Under the pieces are notes generated by a model. It was not told the origin of the DNA and did not search any database. It saw nothing but the letters and a program-made list of their open reading frames with translations. This document shows, piece after piece, positions 7,223 to 8,293 of a stretch of 8,293 nt of DNA (its first letter is position 1; each line of letters begins with the position of its first letter). The stretch comes from Dysgonamonadaceae bacterium (GTDB lineage Bacteria; Bacteroidota; Bacteroidia; Bacteroidales; Azobacteroidaceae). Where the stretch lies: assembly GCA_031260235.1 (NCBI GenBank), contig JAIRKG010000007.1:1-8293 (forward strand), written 5' to 3'. The position numbers were made by a program, and so were the translations under genes.

Positions 7223-7569
7223 CGTTTTTCTTTAATTCGTGCTTTCTTCCCGGTAAGTTTACGCAAATAATACAGTTTGGCGCGGCGAACTTTACCTACT
7301 TTATTCAAAACAATACTGTCGATAAACGGCGAATTTAATGGAAAAATACGTTCAACGCCAATGTTATCAGATGTTTTTCTAACGGTAAAGCGTTTCTGGT
7401 CGCCGTGCCCTGCAATCTTAATGACTACTCCGCGATACTGCTGGATACGTTCTTTGTTTCCTTCTTTAATCCGGTAAGCAACCGTAACGGTGTCACCACT
7501 CTTGAATTTGGGAAATTCCTGTTCTTTCGGGTTTGCAAAAGCCTGTTCTGCAACTTTAATTAAATCCAT
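7219..7569 (-). CDS. rplS: 50S ribosomal protein L19
   Basis: The 116-residue protein has the full L19 pattern: [20 protein letters not shown] (22-41), [10 protein letters not shown] (43-52), [20 protein letters not shown] (61-80), and the basic end [20 protein letters not shown] (93-112). L19 sits at the 30S-50S interface of the ribosome. Length is normal for the family. The start MDLIKVAEQ fits. It is separated from ribH by 152 bp and has its own promoter at 7656-7688, with a leader of about 80 nt. Transcription would then run into the kinase relic, with no strong terminator visible. Confidence 0.98.
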   Translation of the reverse strand: MDLIKVAEQAFANPKEQEFPKFKSGDTVTVAYRIKEGNKERIQQYRGVVIKIAGHGDQKRFTVRKTSDNIGVERIFPLNSPFIDSIVLNKVGKVRRAKLYYLRKLTGKKARIKEKR

Positions 7570-7612
7570 GATTAAGTTTTTTAATAGTTTTACAAAACCA
7601 AACGCAACATTC

Positions 7613-7633
7613 GCGAGCCACTCTTTTTCTCGC
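7613..7633 (-). promoter_or_regulatory. Small hairpin in the rplS leader
   Basis: Inside the predicted leader, GCGAG (minus 7633-7629) can pair with CTCGC (7617-7613) across an 11-nt loop AAAAAGAGTGG. Ribosomal-protein leaders often bind their own product, so this might be part of such a control element. A five-pair stem alone is weak evidence. Confidence 0.25.
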
Positions 7634-7655
7634 CAGAGGTTACGTAAAGCGTGGA

Positions 7656-7688
7656 CAAAGGTAGCGTTTTTTTATTGAATAAACCAAA
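7656..7688 (-). promoter_or_regulatory. Bacteroidota-type promoter for rplS
   Basis: On the minus strand, 7663-7656 reads TACCTTTG, matching the -7 consensus TAnnTTTG exactly. TTTG at 7688-7685 is the -33 box with a 21-bp spacer. A transcript would start near 7649, giving a leader of about 80 nt. This is the best promoter match in the window, as expected for a ribosomal protein gene. Confidence 0.8.
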
Positions 7689-7702
7689 TTTATTAGAATT
7701 TG
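7685..7702 (-). terminator. Weak AT-rich hairpin after ribH
   Basis: CAAATT and AATTTG (six pairs, loop CTAATA) lie 19 bp past the ribH stop and are followed by T-containing sequence GTTTATT. The stem has almost no G/C and the following T tract is broken, so termination would be weak. The same bases hold the -33 box of the rplS promoter. Confidence 0.25.
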
Positions 7703-7714
7703 TCAGTGTATAGC

Positions 7715-7740
7715 AGGATCACTATTGAGGATCACTACCG
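7715..7740. repeat. 13-bp tandem duplication at the ribH stop
   Basis: aggatcactattg (7715-7727) is followed directly by aggatcactaccg (7728-7740), identical over the first ten bases and 11 of 13 overall. The copies span the ribH stop codon. Confidence 0.85.
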
Positions 7741-8237
7741 ATGCAAGGGTAGTTCCGGTAGATCTTCATCATTTTTATAGCCGCAACGGCACATTCAGAT
7801 CCTTTGTTTCCATACTTTCCGCCGGCACGGTCGATGGCTTGCTGTAAATTGTCGGTCGTCAACAATCCGAAAATACACGGGATGTCTCCTTGTGCATTCA
7901 ACGCGGCAAACCCTTGTGTAACGCCTGCGCAAACATAATCGAAATGAGGCGTTTCTCCCCGTATCACGCAACCCAAACCAATTACCGCATCAAGCGGCTT
8001 AACGAGTTGTTTATGATGGGTTACGATACGCGATGCCGCATAAACGAGTTCAAAACTTCCGGGAACACTTATGGATTTAATGTTTTCGGGTTGAGCGCCA
8101 TACTTAATTAAAGTGTTGCGTGCGCCTTCTTCGAGTTTCTTCGTTATATCGGAATTCCATTCCGAAACGATAATAGCAAAATGCATTCCGCGCGCATCGG
8201 GAACGGTTTCCGGATTAAAGTTCTGTGCTGTTGTCAT
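7722..8237 (-). CDS. ribH: 6,7-dimethyl-8-ribityllumazine synthase
   Basis: This 171-residue enzyme joins 3,4-dihydroxybutanone phosphate with the ribitylaminouracil, the penultimate step of riboflavin synthesis, usually as a pentamer or a 60-subunit shell. Family motifs are SEWNSDI (25-31), VPGSFEL (58-64), GCVIRGETPHFDYV (89-102, including the catalytic histidine 98), FGLLTTDN (123-130) and the phosphate-binding DRAGGKYGNKG (136-146). The start MTTAQN gives a normal length with a short N-terminal extension. The last residues GSDPQ and the TAG stop lie in a 13-bp tandem duplication, so the tail is probably recent. The 56 bp upstream to the window edge are AT-rich, with no promoter match that I can identify; a gene further upstream could be co-transcribed. 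Confidence 0.97.
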   Translation of the reverse strand: MTTAQNFNPETVPDARGMHFAIIVSEWNSDITKKLEEGARNTLIKYGAQPENIKSISVPGSFELVYAASRIVTHHKQLVKPLDAVIGLGCVIRGETPHFDYVCAGVTQGFAALNAQGDIPCIFGLLTTDNLQQAIDRAGGKYGNKGSECAVAAIKMMKIYRNYPCIGSDPQ

Positions 8238-8293
8238 AATTTTGTTTATTTTATTTTTATTATTTATGAAAATTTGTTTTCTGTAAATGATTG

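Overview
The window looks like a chromosomal segment from a member of the Bacteroidota, most likely Bacteroidales. The main evidence is two good matches to the Bacteroidota promoter (a -7 box TAnnTTTG with a -33 TTTG-like box 20-21 bp upstream), a MutL with the divergent C-terminal motifs I associate with this group, a compact hpt-adk-obgE cluster, and start codons preceded by A/T-rich sequence instead of strong Shine-Dalgarno sites. This rests on recalled family features, not on a database search, and species cannot be named.

Layout. (1) Positions 1-1901 are accessory DNA. They hold the 3' end of a RhuM-family gene and, overlapping it by 17 bp, an ORF that consists only of the C-terminal specificity part of a type ISP/IIG-like restriction-modification enzyme. 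A 284-bp gap follows, with a 23-bp tandem repeat and a short relic-like ORF that resembles the tail of the same restriction protein. (2) Positions 1903-3675 encode mutL on the + strand, meeting obgE tail to tail with an 8-bp overlap. (3) Positions 3668-5896 are a minus-strand operon, hpt-adk-obgE (purine salvage, adenylate kinase, ribosome-assembly GTPase), with gaps of 16 and 2 bp and one recognisable promoter at about 6013-6044. (4) Positions 6118-7038 encode, on the + strand, an NAD(P)H-hydrate dehydratase (nnrD) that lacks the epimerase domain usually fused to it. (5) Positions 7088-7222 hold a previously easy-to-miss fragment: about 44 codons matching the extreme C-terminus of a Bacteroidota uridine/nucleoside kinase, cut off by an in-frame stop. 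(6) On the minus strand follow rplS (L19), with its own strong promoter, and ribH (lumazine synthase), whose stop codon lies in a 13-bp tandem duplication.

Together the window is mostly housekeeping (mismatch repair, nucleotide salvage, metabolite repair, translation, riboflavin synthesis) next to a restriction-modification island. Several signs of gene decay or domain loss (separate specificity half, nnrD without nnrE, kinase relic, possible restriction relic) suggest ongoing rearrangement. The most interesting candidate system is the RhuM gene coupled to a stand-alone type ISP specificity polypeptide, but the catalytic half, if present, lies outside the window.
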